Source: Triticum aestivum (taxonomy: Eukaryota; Streptophyta; Magnoliopsida; Poales; Poaceae). Taken from it: DNA of 64,000 nucleotides. The notes below the pieces were generated by a model. It was not told where the DNA came from, made no database searches, and saw only the letters and a list, made by a program, of their open reading frames with translations. Positions 11,101-22,679 of this stretch are shown here, one piece after another (position 1 is the first letter of the stretch; the number at the start of each line of letters is the position of its first letter). A program made the position numbers and the translations under genes. The stretch spans positions 251,078,219 to 251,142,218 of the forward strand of contig NC_057804.1 of the NCBI RefSeq assembly GCF_018294505.1. The letters are read 5' to 3'.

Positions 11101-12828
11101 GCTGTAGGTGTTGTTCTAGGGCAAAGAGTTGATAAGAAGTTAAATGTTATCCATTATGCTAGTAAGACTCTAGACAATGCTCAAAGAAATTATGCCACTA
11201 CCGAAAAGGAACTTTTAGCAGTTGTGTTTGCTTGTGATAAATTCAGACCTTATATTGTTGATTCTAAAGTAACTATTCACACCGATCATGCTGCTATTAA
11301 ATATCTTATGGAAAAGAAAGATGCTAAACCTAGACTTATTAGATGGGTTCTCTTGCTGCAAGAATTTGATTTGCATATTGTTGATAGAAAAGGAGCTGAG
11401 AACCCCGTTGCAGACAACTTATCTAGGTTAGAGAATGTTCTTGATGACCCACTACCTATTGAGGATAGCTTTCCTGATGAACAATTAAATGTCATAAATA
11501 CTTCTCGTAGTACTCCATGGTATGCTGATTATGCTAATTACATTGTTGCTAAATTTATACCACCTAGTTTCACATACCAGCAAAAGAAAAAGTTTTTCTA
11601 TGATTTAAGGCATTACTTTTGGGATGACCCACATCTTTATAAAGAAGGGGTAGATGGTGTTATTAGACGTTGTGTACTTGAGCATGCACAGGAACAGATC
11701 CTACGCAAGTGCCACTCCGAAGCTTATGGAGGGCACCACGCTGGAGATAGAACTGCACATAAGGTACTACAATCCGGTTTTTATTGGCCAACTCTCTTCA
11801 AGGATGCCCGTAAGTTTGTTTTGTCTTGCGATGAATGTCAAAGAATTGGTAATATTAGTAGACGTCAAGAAATGCCTATGAATTATTCACTTGTTATTGA
11901 ACCATTTGATGTTTGGGGCTTTGATTATATGGGACCTTTTCCTGCCTCTAACGGATATACACATATTTTAGTTGCTGTTGATTACGTTACTAAGTGGGTA
12001 GAAGCTATTCCAACTAGTAGTGCTGATCATAACACTTCTATTAAAATGCTTAAGGAAGTTATTTTTCCGAGGTTTGGAGTCCCTAGATATTTAATGACTA
12101 ATGGCGGTTCACACTTTATTCATGGTGCTTTCCGTAAAATGCTTGCTAAATATGACGTTAATCATAGAATTACTTCTCCTTATCACCCACAATCTAGTGG
12201 TCAAGTAGAATTGAGTAATAGAGCGCTCAAATTAATTTTGCAAAAGACTGTTAATAGGTCTAGAAAGAATTGGTCCAAGAAACTTGATGATGCGTTATGG
12301 GCCTATAGAACTGCATATAAGAATCCTATGGGTATGTCTCCGTATAAAATGGTTTATGGAAAAGCATGTCATTTACCTCTCGAACTAGAACATAAGGCAT
12401 ATTGGGCTATTAAAGAGCTCAACTATGATTTCAAACTTGCCAGTGAGATGAGGTTATTTGATATTAGCTCACTTGAGGAATGGAGAACCCAAGCTTATGA
12501 AAATGCCAAGTTATTTAAAGAAAAAGTTAAAAGATGGCATGACAAAAGGATACAAAAGCATGAGTTCAATGTAGGTGATTATGTATTGCTATACAACTCT
12601 CGTTTAAGATTTTTTGCAGGAGAACTTCTCTCTAAATGGGAAGGCCCTTACGTTATCGAGGAGGTCTATCATTCCGGTGCCATAAAAATCAACAACTTCG
12701 CAGGCACAAATCCGAAGGTGGTAAACGGTCAAAGGATCAAACACTATATCTCAGGTAATCCTATAAATGTTGAAACTAATATTATTGAAACCGTAACCCC
12801 GGAGGAATACATAAGGGACACTTTCTAG
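8119..12828 (+). CDS. Gag-Pol polyprotein of element B (Athila-type, 1569 aa)
   Basis: Starts at ATG 8119, 78 bases after the primer site, and runs without a stop to TAG at 12826. Order of domains: Gag core about 40-205 ([20 protein letters not shown]); protease about 395-500 with active Asp404 in DMGAS; reverse transcriptase about 677-960 with FMDD (Asp843-844); RNase H about 985-1100 with Asp990 in CDASDYAVG; integrase zinc finger with His1206/His1207 region and CxxC 1237/1240; integrase core with Asp1269 (WGFDYMG) and Glu1364 (SGQVELSNR); C-terminal domain about 1486-1530. The second catalytic Asp of integrase is Asn1328 (TNGGSHF, codon AAT at 12100), so strand transfer is probably dead although the frame is open. 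No CCHC knuckle is visible in Gag. Confidence 0.95.
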   Translation: MESESPRGLFGVSSPRPVEQRVAPQPAEPIENETPFEFPLGIMEKLLANTFTGDGTKDPDEHLCYVDDICGLFKLAGIPDDVVKKKAFPLSLEGDTLTWYRLCDDTRSWNNKRVILEFHEKYYPMHLVHRDRNYIYNFWPREGESIAQAWGRLKSMLYSCPNHELPREIIMQSFYARLSHNNQTMLDTSCAGSFMMKTIEFRWNLLNRIRRNSEDWDLDEGKESGMTPKFDCVKSFMDTDIFRKFSTKYGLDSEIVASFCESFATYVDLPKEKWFKYHPPIEVKVAAPIKVEEKTITYNDPIVPTSYVEKPPFPARVKDHAKASTVVRKSNTRTYTPPEQVKVEPNIAIVKDLLSDNIDGHVIEFSGETARIAKPCDRDKHRPVVGVPVISVKIGDHCYHGLCDMGASASVIPIDLYKEIMHDIAPAELEDIDVTIKLANRDTISAMGIVRDVEVLCGKTKYPADFLVLGSPQDSFCPIIFGRPFLNTVNAKIDCEKNVVTIGLDDMVHEFNFSKFSKQHREEELPSKDEIIGLASIAVPPSDPLEHYLLDHENDMFMNERREIDEVFFKQEPILKHNLPIEILGDPPPPKGDPVFDLKPLPDNLKYAYLDEKKIYPVIISANLSEQEEERLLKTLKKHRAAIGYTLDDLKGISPTLCQHKINLEADAKPVRDPQRRLNSKMKEVVRKEILKLLEAGIIYPVADSQWVSPVHCVPKKGGITVVPNDKDELIPQRIITGYRMVIDFRKLNKATKKDHYPLPFIDQMLERLCKHTHYCFLDGYSGFSQIPVSAKDQSKTTFTCPFGTFAYRRMPFGLCNAPATFQRCMMAIFSDFCEKICEVFMDDFSVYGSSFDDCLSNLDRVLQRCEETNLVLNWEKCHFMVNEGIVLGHKVSERGIEVDKAKVDAIEKMPCPKDIKGIRSFLGHAGFYRRFIKDFSKISRPLTNLLQKDVPFVFDDDCVEAFEILKKALVSAPIVQPPDWNLPFEIMCDASDYAVGVVLGQRVDKKLNVIHYASKTLDNAQRNYATTEKELLAVVFACDKFRPYIVDSKVTIHTDHAAIKYLMEKKDAKPRLIRWVLLLQEFDLHIVDRKGAENPVADNLSRLENVLDDPLPIEDSFPDEQLNVINTSRSTPWYADYANYIVAKFIPPSFTYQQKKKFFYDLRHYFWDDPHLYKEGVDGVIRRCVLEHAQEQILRKCHSEAYGGHHAGDRTAHKVLQSGFYWPTLFKDARKFVLSCDECQRIGNISRRQEMPMNYSLVIEPFDVWGFDYMGPFPASNGYTHILVAVDYVTKWVEAIPTSSADHNTSIKMLKEVIFPRFGVPRYLMTNGGSHFIHGAFRKMLAKYDVNHRITSPYHPQSSGQVELSNRALKLILQKTVNRSRKNWSKKLDDALWAYRTAYKNPMGMSPYKMVYGKACHLPLELEHKAYWAIKELNYDFKLASEMRLFDISSLEEWRTQAYENAKLFKEKVKRWHDKRIQKHEFNVGDYVLLYNSRLRFFAGELLSKWEGPYVIEEVYHSGAIKINNFAGTNPKVVNGQRIKHYISGNPINVETNIIETVTPEEYIRDTF

Positions 12829-14841
12829 AACGTTCCAGACTCCGAAAAGGAATAGGTATGTGTTACGGTAAGTAAACCGACTCCAAAACAAATTCTAAGG
12901 CAATATTTCTCCGTTTCAGAATATTTAGAAAAACAGAAAAATAAGTAGCAGTCCAGGGAGGACACGAGGCTTCCACGAGGGTGGAGGGCGCGCCCTACCC
13001 CCCGGGCACCCCCCTACCTCGTGAGCACCTCATGTGCCCTCCGGACTCCATTTTTCTTGCACGATACGTATTTTGGTCGGTAAAAATTCATTATATATTC
13101 TCCCTAAGGTTTTGACGACCGTATCACGCAAATATCCTCTCTTTTGGTTTTGAGTTGTTTCCGTTGCAGATTTGAGGATTCCGGAGACTCGATCATCCTT
13201 CTATGAGGGTGAGCCTATGCCATGGAAGGTGGAGGACAAGCCCGCATCATCGACAACACCTCCACCTTCTTCACCAACAACAAAGGAGACATAATCACAT
13301 GGGTATGGGCACTCCCCTTGGCAACTGCCAAGCTTGGGGGAGGTGCCCGGTATCGTATCTCCATCACAACTCCTATCTTTACCGTTTTTCTTAGTTCGAT
13401 CCTATTAGTAGTATCTTGATTTAGTAGAATAAATCATGGCATGATCTAGTTTTGAAGTTTTGCTTTATGATCCCTCTATGTGATCGAGTCCGCGAGCTAT
13501 ATTTATAATAAAGATTAGTGTTGAGTCAAGGGCTTGATTACTTTGCCATGATCTTGGGTGAATAAAGAAAAGAATAAAAAGAAACAAAGAGTTCATATTG
13601 ATCTTATTGAGAGTAATGACTTCACATAGAAAGAGTATGATGATTAAAAAGTTGTTGGGAGTTGGCAAATATAGCTTTGGTCATCGTTGCAATTAATAGG
13701 AAGTAATAAGGAGAGAGAGGTTTCACATATAGATATATTATCATTGACATCTTTTATGATTGGGAGCACTCATTAAAATATGATATGCTAAAGAGTTGAT
13801 GTTGGACAAGGAAGACAACATAATGAGTTATGTTTTCTTGTATCTGAGATAAAGTATATTGTCATGGATCTCCTAACATGTTGAGCTTGCCTTTCCCTCT
13901 CATGCTAGCCAAATTCTCAGCACCAAGTAGAGATACTACTTGTGCTACCAAATACCCTTAAACCAGTTTAGCCATGAGAGTCCACTATATCTACCTATGG
14001 ATTGAGTAAGATCCTTCAAGTAAGTTGTCATCGGTGCAAGCAATAAAAATTGCTCTCTAAATATGCATGACTTATTAGTGCAGAGAAATAAGCTTTGTAC
14101 GAACTTGTTGTGGAAGTAATAAAAGCGACGGACTGCATAATAAAGTTCCACATACAAGGGGCAATATAAAGTGACTTTCTTTTGCATTAAGATTTTGTGC
14201 ATCCAACCATAAAAGCGCATGGCAACCTCTGCTTCCCTCTGCGAAGGGCCTATCTTTTATTATTATCTTCTATCTTATGCAAGAGTCACGGTGATCTTCA
14301 CCTTTCCTTTTTCATTTTATCCTTTGGCAAGCCCAGCATGTTGGAAAGAACATGATATATATATATATATAATTGGATGTAGGGGAGCATGAATTATTAT
14401 TGTTGACATTACCCCTGAGGTAAAAGGTTGTGGGGCAAAACTATAAGCCCCTATCTTTCTCTGTGTCCGATTAAAACTCCGTAACCACAAGTATTGCGTG
14501 AGTGCTAGCAATTATGAAGGACTAAGTGATAGTTGAGTATGTGGACTTGCTTTTAAGCTCTGACGTAGACTCTTTCCGATGTTATGATAAATTGCAATTG
14601 CTTCAATAACTGAGGTTATACTTTGCTAGTGCCCAATAAAGTTTCTGATTCATACTTTTGCATTGCGAAATGATCATCACTTGAACATAAGTAATCATAT
14701 GACAAATCTATATATGTTGCTGATTATGAGAATAATCATGATGCCTTCATGTCCGTATTTTATTTTTACCGACGCCTCTACCTCTAAACATGAGGACATA
14801 TTTATTGTTATCGGCTTTTCGCTTGAGGACAAGCGAGGTTT
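12829..14841 (+). other. Non-coding 3' internal region of element B
   Basis: No convincing protein is encoded here; the env-like or ORF2 gene carried by other Athila-type elements (see 47747-48814) is absent. The region holds another copy of the GC-rich inverted motif (about 12963-13040), an internal polypurine-tract copy at 13330-13342, and a short (TA)n run near 14354-14371. Confidence 0.6.
13330..13342 (+). other. Internal polypurine-tract copy in element B
   Basis: AAGCTTGGGGGAG, identical to the 13 bases of the genuine PPT next to the 3' LTR, about 1.5 kb upstream of it. Element F has the same copy at 47713-47725. A central plus-strand priming site is possible but not shown. Confidence 0.5.
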
Positions 14842-14855
14842 AAGCTTGGGGGAGT
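14842..14855 (+). other. Polypurine tract of element B
   Basis: AAGCTTGGGGGAGT directly abuts the TG of the 3' LTR at 14856, the expected place of the plus-strand primer. Confidence 0.88.
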
Positions 14856-16378
14856 TGATACGTCCATTTTGCATCATGCTTTTATATCGATATTTATTGC
14901 ATTATAGGTTGTTATTTCATGTTATGTCATAATACTTATGGCTATTCTCTCTTATTTTACAAGGTTTACCATGAAGAGGGGGAATGCCGGCAGCTGGAAT
15001 TCTGGCTGGAAAAGGAGCAAATATTGGAGATCTATTCTGTGCAACTCCAAAAGTCCTGAAACTCCACGGAATATCTTAAAATAAATAAAGAAAAATCGTC
15101 GTCAAAGATGAAGGCTAGGGGGCCCACACCCTGCTCACGAGGGTGGGGGGCGCGCCCCCTCCCCCTGGGCACGCCGCCCTACTTCGTGGGCCCGCTGGTG
15201 GCTCTCCAATGCCCATCTTCTCCTATATGAGCTCTTTCGATGAGAAAAAATAATCAGAAGCAACCTTTCGGGACGAGACTCCGCCGCCACGAGGCGAAAC
15301 CTTGGCGGAACCAATCTAGGGCTCCGGCAGAGCTGTTCTGCCGGGGACACTTCCCTCCGGGAGGGGGAAATCATCGGAATCATCATCACCAACGCTCCTC
15401 TCATCAGGAGAGGGCAATCTCCATCAACATCTTCATCAGCACCATCTCATCTCCAAACCCTAGTTCATCTCTTGTATCCAATTCTTGTCTCCAAGTCCAG
15501 GATCGGTGCTAGTAGGTTGCTAGTAGTGTTGATTACTCCTTGTAGTTGATGCTAGTTGGTTTATTTGGTGGAAGATTATATGTTCAGATCCTTTATGCAT
15601 ATTATTACCCCTCTGATTATGAACATGAATATGCTTTGTGAGTAGTTACGTTTGTTCCTGAGGACACGGGAGAAGTCTTGCTATTTGTAGTCATGTGAAT
15701 TTGGTATTCGTTCGATATTTTGATGAGATGTATGTTGTCTAACCTCTAGTGGTGTTATGTGAACGTCGACTACATAACACTTCACCATTATTTGGGCCTA
15801 GAGGAAGGCATTGGGAAGTAATAAGTAGATGATGGGTTGCTAGAGTGACAGAAGCTTAAACCCTAGTTTATGCGTTGCTTCGTAAGGGGCTGATTTGGAT
15901 CCATATGTTCATGCTATGGTTAGGTTTACCTTAATACTTTTGTTGTAGTTTCGGATGCTTGCAATAGAGGTTAATCATAAGTGGGATGTTTGTTCAAGTA
16001 AGAACAGCACCCAAGCACCGGTCCACCCACATATCAAATTATCAAAGTACCGAACGCGAATCATATGAGCGTGATGAAAACTAGCTTGACGATATTCCCA
16101 TGTGTCCTCGGGAGCGCTTTTCCTATTATAAGAGTTTGTTCCGGCTTGTCCTTTGCTACAAAAAGGACTGGGCCACCTTTCTGCACCTCATTTACTTTTG
16201 TTACTTGTTGCTCGTTACAATTTATCTTATCACAAAACTATCTGTTACCACTTATTTTAGTACTTGCAGAGAATACCTTGCTGAAAACCGCTTATCATTT
16301 CCTTCTGCTCCTTGTTGGGTTCGACACTCTTACTTATCGAAAGGACTACGATAGATCCCCTATACTTGTGGGTCATCA
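14856..16378 (+). repeat. 3' LTR of element B
   Basis: 1523 bp, TGATACGTCC to GGGTCATCA, followed by the AGCAC duplication. It differs from the 5' LTR by scattered substitutions, mostly in the first 200 bp, and by a small length change in the GC-rich block near 15150-15185. The TATA-like ctatatg is at about 15223-15229. Confidence 0.92.
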
Positions 16379-17073
16379 AGCACGTCGATTAGATCATCGA
16401 TCGTGGCAATGAAGTGGGTGGTGGGTGGGCAACGAATTCCGTCCTTGTTCGCTTCCCACTCGAGCTCGAAATAGTTCGGCCCGGAGTCTCCTGACAAGGA
16501 GAGAGACTTCAATAAGTCCAGCATGTCGCCAAAGGGCGAGTGCTGAAAGACGTCCGCCGCGATGAACTCCATCACCGGAGCCAAACCAGAATCGGCGGGC
16601 TCGGAGGCGCGCGGACTGGAACCTTCATCCGGATATGAATCCGGGGGTCCGGAGTCACAGGCTTCCTCGGAAGTGAGACCTGTGTTCGGATCCATCGCTG
16701 ACGAGGGTATGGCCTGCGGGGCGGGGTCCAGCCCTCTGTCCTTAGGCAACGCAACCTGCCCCGGATTCAGATCTGAGGCTTCTGCCGGGGTGATATCCCA
16801 CGCAGCGTCTGATAGCAGGTCCAAGCCGTGCTCATCGTGACTGTTCGGCGCTTCTGGCACCGACCCGAATCCGTCGAAGATCAAGTCCCCGGGAATATCC
16901 GCCGTGTATTTCAAGTTCCCGAACCTGACCTGGTGGCCGGGGGCACAGCTATCGATCTGCTCCGGGTGGCCAAGTGAATTGGCCCGTAGTGCGAAGCCGC
17001 CGAACACGAAGATCTGTCCGGGGAGGAAAGTCTCACCCTGGACAGCGTTGTTGGTGATGATCGAAGGAGCCAT
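16379..17073 (-). pseudogene. gag, N-terminal part, element A
   Basis: The frame starts at a probable ATG at 17073 (MAPSIITNNAVQGETF), a start I recall as typical of Fatima-type Gag. It continues without stops through the Ser/Asp/Pro-rich N-terminal region to QHSPFGDMLDLLKSLSLSG and DDLIDVLD. It is then cut by element B; the last five bases (16379-16383, AGCAC on plus) are the target-site duplication. The matching continuation, LDFESEDIDGMDE, is found just left of element B at 6510 downward, which proves the interruption. Confidence 0.7.
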
Positions 17074-17177
17074 CAAGCTTGACAGCGACGACGCAGAGGA
17101 ACTCTCAATGAAAGCACCAATCTCGGTGTCAAAACCGGCGGATCTCGGGTAGGGGGTCCCGATCTGTGCGTCAATGC

Positions 17178-17602
17178 TGATGGTAACAGGAAGCAAGGGA
17201 CACATATGTTTACCCAGGTTCGGGCCCTCTCGATGGATGTAAAACCCTACTTCCTGCTTGATTAATATTGATGATATGGATAGTACAAGAGTAGATCTAC
17301 CACGAGATCGTAGAGGCTAAATCCTAAGAGCTAGCCTATGATGGTATGAATGTAATTGTGATCGGCCTTCTAAGGACCAACCTCTCCGGTTTATATAGAC
17401 ACCGGAGAGAGCTAGGGTTTACATGGAGTCGGTTACAAGGAAGGAAATATAATATCTGGATCGCCAAGCTTGCCTCCCACGCAAAGGAGAGTCCCATCCA
17501 AACACGGGCCGAAGTCTTGAGTCTTGTATCTTCACGCTTCAATAGTCCAGACGTAGTACACAGTCTAGCTATCCGGATACCCCCTAATCCAGGACTCCCT
17601 CA
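17178..17602 (-). repeat. 5' LTR of element A
   Basis: On the minus strand it starts TGAGGGAGTCCTGG at 17602 and ends near TTACCATCA at 17178, about 425 bp. A TATA box (minus-strand CTATATAA) lies at 17389-17398, and the conserved 'tttacccaggttcgggccctctcgat' block follows in the transcribed part. The inner boundary is less certain than the outer one. It is the only LTR of element A in the window. Confidence 0.65.
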
Positions 17603-18223
17603 GTTCCTGCAATTTTTTGTTTATTTTAGTTGACCTGATGCTCAGATTTAGCTAGGCTTTCATATAGGTTTTCTTTACCTTTTAAGTTTGTTGGGTACCT
17701 CAGATAAGTTTCTGCAAAGGGGATTTTTGTTTGTTCCTGCTCAGGAGATGCTCTCTGACCTAGCTAGATTCATAAAAAATTGTTTCGTTTGTTAGTTTGT
17801 TTGGTAGCTTGCTCTTTCCTCGTCAATAAGGGAATCAATTTGCCATGGACCTCCTTTCCCCACTATAAAGGAGGCTTTTGTTTCTTTGCTTTATGTGTTT
17901 CCCCCTTTTCTATTATAGTATTTTCAGGACGAGCCTTCCTATCTAAAATTATCGGATAAATTCAACATATCTGTGGAAATCTAGGTATGAGATGGTTTTT
18001 TTCTATCTTGTGTTCTTACATTTTAATAGAAGTTGTTTGTAATTTTGCCTTTATACTGCACATTAATTCATTCTTTTGGGTAGGTAACTAAACTCCTTTA
18101 ATTTTACTGAATCATTGAAGCTGTCTTTGCTAACCTGAGTTTTGCTTTGCAACAATTTGATTGCTTGTGTATTTGTGTAGTTTTCTGCAGATTCATACGA
18201 CTCTAAATGTTATTCCATAACTG
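17603..18223. other. Low-copy AT-rich DNA flanking element A
   Basis: No element signature. The T-rich character, a TATA-like cactataaagg near 17860-17872 and a pyrimidine tract ending in CAG near 17930 look like gene 5' leader or intron sequence. I see no open frame of note. Confidence 0.3.
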
Positions 18224-20460
18224 ATGACTCAAAGTGATTATACACTGAAACCGAAGCCTTTAGAAAATGAAACAGAAACCTTACTTGAGAGCAGGCAGAG
18301 GCGTGGAACCAATGGTATGCTCTTGGATCAATATTCTACAGTTAAACAACATTCATATGTTCTAGCATCTATAGATTTACATTTTCCTTTTAACAGTCTA
18401 ATTACATGTAAAAACTCCATCAATTCTGGTATGTGATACTGCAAGTGTACATTAAGAAAGTAGCCTTTACGGTCTAGTTTCAGTATCTGTAAATCATGGT
18501 TACGTACATACTACATAAAAAAATGGAGCATCCTTATACTACCAAATTATTTGCTTGATCTGGTTGTTGGTTTCTGAATACTCAATTTCGTTCTTCTATT
18601 TTACAGGTGATGTTGTTGTTGCCTACTCTTCTAAACTGCTGCTTGTTCATCGTTTGCTGTTTTGCCTATCAAGGTTTGTGCTTCCTCTTTAAGCTATATT
18701 TTCTTTTGATTATTGTTTTTGTCTGCACTTTTCTTCTCCTCTGTGGCAACATATTTGGATCATGTTTCTCTCTCAAGCATATTGGTTGTCTGGCTTGATC
18801 TTTGTACTAGCAGGAAGGTAACTACTCAAAGCAGTTGGCAAGACAAGCATTCGATGGAGCTCAAGCGTTGATCTTGAAGGAAGGTAACTACTCAAAGGTA
18901 TGCACCTATTCATGTTGGAGCAGTTAAGTTTGCAAGGATTTTCTGCTGGAGGGCATGGTATGTGCTCGTAAGAAGTTCTTTGTGATCCGGTGACATCTTT
19001 TGGCCTATTGGGGAACTGGACATGATTTATATTGCGAAGTTCAATGTATGGATGAAAACTTCCTTTCATATCTGTTCTGTATATTTTATATACATGGCTT
19101 TTGTGTTCTATCATGTGTGTTCCTGCTGCAGACTTTTGTATGGAAATTCAACATGAGTTAGAATGTATGTATTTTCAACTACAGCCATTTTTTTCAAAAG
19201 GCAAAAGAATTTCTGCATGATCACATATCATGATTATCTCCATGAAAAATGCTTTAGATAGTACAAAATTGTAAAGGAATCATGGAACACTGTTGTATGT
19301 CGCTGCTTTACAGAAGCAGGATGCAACCATAAAGATTTTGTTGGATCACCATTCAGATGTAAGTCCCATTAAATGTCTCTCTATTATTATCTTAAATCAC
19401 ATTCCTTTACAGTTTTCCCACTGTTATATTTGATAATCTTTGATTGTCTGCTTTCTCCATTTTCCAATTAGTTGAATGTCAACAGTAAATTTGTTAATAT
19501 TTTGTTTTATCTCTGAAATCTCGAGAAGTACACAAGTTGTTAGGTGTCAAAAAAGTACACAAGTTGTTAACATTTGAATTTAGATTTACGTTCGCCTTTT
19601 ACTCGTTCTATTTTTTGCATAATTGTGTCCTGTCTGTTAAGACATGCTGAAAAGCTAGCTGTTCTGCAGAAAGCAGAGAGTCGTGGGCTCTTTCTGTGAG
19701 TCACCTGCTTCTCATGTACAAATATTTCACCATCTAAGTTTGAAATAAAATTGTACATCGAAGATATCAATGATTTGCCAAGACTCCAAAGTCTTGTCGT
19801 TATTTTTTGTAACTTCTGATCTTGAACTTCGATAGACAAATAATTATGACTCTTTGACATCAGAAAATATTTTAGTTTATTTTGGGGTGGATGTTATTAT
19901 GGCATCAATACGGCTTCATTCCACTTTATCTGGCGCGACACAGGTCAATAACTACTTCCTTTGATTTCTTCATCATGAATGCCTATGTGCATCTATTAAA
20001 AAAACCTTTATTGTTTGTATTGAGTGAATAAGAACTGCAGTAGTTTCTCAATGTGGAGGCCATTATATTTACGATATAAGATGGAATCCCGAAGGACGAT
20101 GTATCCTTTTGGGGTTAAGGATATAAAGAACAACATGGCTTATGAGGTTGAAGAGAGCTCAAGTGGCATCTTTTGGTTCTTGGAGGCCTGCACTTTGCTG
20201 GTGGAGCAGCAGCAAAATAATTCAGAGGCTTTAAAGCTACTCCACTTCACGTAGTTAGGATTAATTCTTTGTTTCGGTTTGAAATACTCCCCAGTCCCTC
20301 CTATTTGATTGACTCATCTAATGGACATTTTGCCAGGCAAATAAAGAGAAGGCAGATGTATTGTTTTTTCTGGAGTATGGGATATGTACTGTTACGAGTG
20401 AAGCCATCCATACAAGTCGATATATTAATAACCCCATATATGGAATTCAAGATATAGAGA
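18224..20460 (+). pseudogene. Traces of an ankyrin-repeat/TPR-type host gene
   Basis: Short exon-like pieces lie between GT and AG signals. 18224-18313 encodes MTQSDYTLKPKPLENETE and can join 18608-18674. 18814-18898 encodes EGNYSKQLARQAFDGAQALI, a TPR-like helix pair, before a GTATGC donor. 19293-19358 encodes LYVAALQKQDATIKILLDHH, a clear ankyrin-repeat consensus, before GTAAGT. Around 20335-20385, ANKEKADVLFFLEYG fits another ankyrin repeat. I cannot connect these into one frame, and stops separate the later pieces, so I call it a decayed gene or a gene fragment carried here. The role is unknown. Confidence 0.35.
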
Positions 20461-20869
20461 AATGTTCTTGTTCTGCTAATCGGTTGCTTGACCAAACGTA
20501 CTGTAAATGACGTTATTATTGTTCAAGACATAGATAAATGTTATTGTTCTTCATTGTAGTGGATGATATCCATTCCAATTATTGAGATGATGGAAGCACT
20601 ACTTAGGAGTTTTGTCTCTGACCGAACGAAGCTGTTGAGGAAGAAGGGATAAATAAGTGCCGAGAAGACGGGATAAGTAAGTTGCTTGATTCATGGGCCG
20701 AACTGGTTGCCATACGATTGCTTTGAAATATACATGCATCTAAGTGGCACATAATACTCTCTTTTTTCAAACGCACAAAAACAAAGTTGATAGAAACACT
20801 ACTCTTTCTAAAATAGTATAAGGCCTCCTTAACAGGTTTTATATGTGGTGTTTAGTATACATATGTTCT

Positions 20870-22011
20870 CAATGGGTTTTATTGCCTGGCATTTTGAACC
20901 CAAGGGTTTTTTTCTCTGTCAAATCAGCTTATCAAATTCAGCTTGGTATTACCCATCAACAAGCTAACCGTGCTACTGGTGAAGGCTCAGCAAGCTCGCA
21001 ATCGCAGCGGAGGATAGGGGTCTGGCACGCGGTAGGGAAAGCTCATTGCCCTCCCTAAGTACAACACTTCTTATGGAGGTACGCTCATAATAGCCATCCC
21101 TTGCTAATGAATATAGAAAGACATGGTGTGGAGCTGGATACTCGTTGTTGCGTTTGCGGGCGTCTGCTTGAAGTTGGCGGCCACCTTTTCCTTCGTTGTA
21201 AGGAAGTCAAAAAAGTTTGGCGAACCACCCAGCTAGAGGGTGTGAGACAGGTGCTTCTTTTATGTCAATCTCAGTTGGAGATTCTTGAGCGTATTTTTGC
21301 ACAACCGGAAAACATCAAGCTTCAGGTCATATGCCTATTGTGGAAGTGGTGGACTGAGGAATAATGGCATGTTGAACACAGACTAAGGCCTGAAGAATTT
21401 AGTGCACAACTGTCTTTTGATGTTGCTGAATGGTGCCAGGTTTTTACGCCCTCTCCAAAGCCTGTTATAAAGGATACGAGCAAGTGGAAGCCGCTACCTG
21501 ACTTCGTCAAGATCAACCTGGACGGTGCATACTATCCGGAATCTGGTACGGGAGGTTGGGTCTGCATTGCTAGAGCGCCAGACGGAGATATGCTGTTCGC
21601 AGCCGCTGGACCGCTCAGTAACTTGTTTGAACCGTTACAGGCTGAAAGCAATGCGTTTTTGAAGGCGATCGACCTTTTGGAAAATTTGCCATAGGCAAAG
21701 TCATCTTTGAAACGGATTGTCTAAATCTGAAACAGGCTGTGTGTTCGGACGCCAGTGACGGCGCAGCTCTAGGAGCTTTATTCAGAGAAGCAAAATATCA
21801 TCTCCATTTGGGTTTCATCGAGTACCGAGTGGAGTTCTCTCCCCGAAACTGTAACACACCAGCGCATGTGCTGGCAAGTCTCGGTTCTCGGGAAGTTCAA
21901 AGTGACCATACTCTGTGGATTACCAATTTTCCTGCTGATGTAACCCGTGCAGTGGCCGGCGATCTTGCCGCGACCACATGTTAATGGAATGCAAGGTGTT
22001 TCATATAAAAA
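20870..22011 (+). mobile_element. Element C: 5'-truncated LINE with 16-bp target duplication
   Basis: Only the 3' end of a plant L1-type LINE is present. It ends in an A-rich tail (ataaaaaa) and is bounded by the perfect direct repeat AGTATACATATGTTCT at 20854-20869 and 22012-22027. 5' truncation and long variable target duplications are hallmarks of target-primed reverse transcription. The duplication is still perfect although the coding part has frameshifts, so either the source copy was already defective or decay has missed the short repeat. Confidence 0.85.
20880..21984 (+). pseudogene. LINE ORF2 C-terminus: zf-RVT region and RNase H
   Basis: The frame begins within the linker (WHFEPKG, then FFSVKSAYQIQL after a one-base shift in a T run near 20908). 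It continues through the zinc-binding region common to plant LINEs (VELDTRCCVCGRLLEVGGHL, FLRCKEVKKVW; 21125-21220). An RNase H domain follows (INLDGAYYPESGTGGWV near 21510, then IFETDCLNLKQAV near 21705, and AHVLASLG near 21862). Breaks: a stop near 21053, a TAA at 21361 and a frameshift near 21690. RNase H in this position is known for many plant L1 LINEs. Confidence 0.7.
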
Positions 22012-22027
22012 AGTATACATATGTTCT

Positions 22028-22679
22028 AAGGAAAAAAGATATGTACTTTATATATGTTCTTAGGCAAAAAGTATAGAGAAGGGTCTAAATTCTTGCCGTG
22101 TGTACTTGCTCAAATAGAAGAATACTAAAAAATACATATATTTCCAAAACGATGTGGTTTTGAATGAGACTCCACACTACCAAAGTAAAATGTGCATGTA
22201 CATCTTATTGCAGACACCAAAACTATTATTTATTAAAGGGGATTATTTGTTACCGTATGTGCATGCTCATAACTAAGACAACTAATACATGGTTTTTTAC
22301 AATGTGCACACTGATTCAAAAAGATACACGTATTTTCGGCGACATGATTTTGAATGGGACTTTATGCTATCAAATTAGAATGTGTATATACATCTCATTA
22401 TAGACAACAAAATACCATTGTTTCTTACTAAAGGGGAATAGATTTGTTACATAGATTTTGTTTCAAATAGAACTCTATGCTACCAAATTTAAATGTGTAT
22501 AGACATCTATTATAGACAACAAGCCCTTGTTTGCCTAAACTAAGAGAGATTAAATTTGTTGTTACATGTGCTTGCCCGTAACAAAATCAACTAAATCATG
22601 GATTTTTTTCATCGCCAACATGGAATCAGCAGGTCTCCGTGCCATTCGGCGCAATGGGTCAACTAGTAATATAGTGCGA
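22028..22679. repeat. AT-rich DNA with three diverged ~120-150-bp repeat units
   Basis: Units begin near 22168, 22360 and 22470. Each has the order 'ctatgctaccaaa..taaaatgtg..tacatct..attatagacaacaa' followed by 'aaaggggat..tttgttac'. No protein is encoded. Near 22655 the sequence gcaatgggtcaactag abuts the truncated end of element D. Confidence 0.4.

Larger units (their letters stand above)
6511..16378 (+). mobile_element. Element B: nearly intact Athila/Sabrina-type Gypsy retrotransposon
   Basis: It is 9868 bp, flanked by the perfect 5-bp duplication AGCAC (6506-6510 and 16379-16383). It has two long LTRs starting TGATACGTCC, a tRNA-Asp type primer site, one uninterrupted gag-pol frame, a roughly 2-kb non-coding 3' internal region and a polypurine tract abutting the 3' LTR. 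The insertion splits gag of element A. LTRs that look alike over long stretches and an open pol indicate a fairly young insertion. The family name is from memory of Triticeae LTR starts. Confidence 0.92.
670..17602 (-). mobile_element. Element A: Fatima-like non-autonomous Tat-lineage Gypsy retrotransposon, interrupted by element B
   Basis: Read on the minus strand the order is LTR (17602-17178), leader, gag start (17073-16379), then element B (16378-6511), then the rest of gag (6510-4716), protease (4713-4048), a non-coding spacer (about 3812-2785) and an oppositely oriented gene (670-2784). No reverse transcriptase, RNase H or integrase is present and no foreign insertion interrupts the spacer, so the element seems to have existed in a pol-less form. 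The second LTR is absent on the left. Assignment to Fatima rests on the LTR start TGAGGGAGTCCTGG and on remembered Gag sequence. Confidence 0.65.

Noticed and set aside
13945..14511. Env-like gene in the 3' part of element B
   Set aside because: The minus-strand frames lack signal peptide, membrane segment or any similarity, and run against the element.
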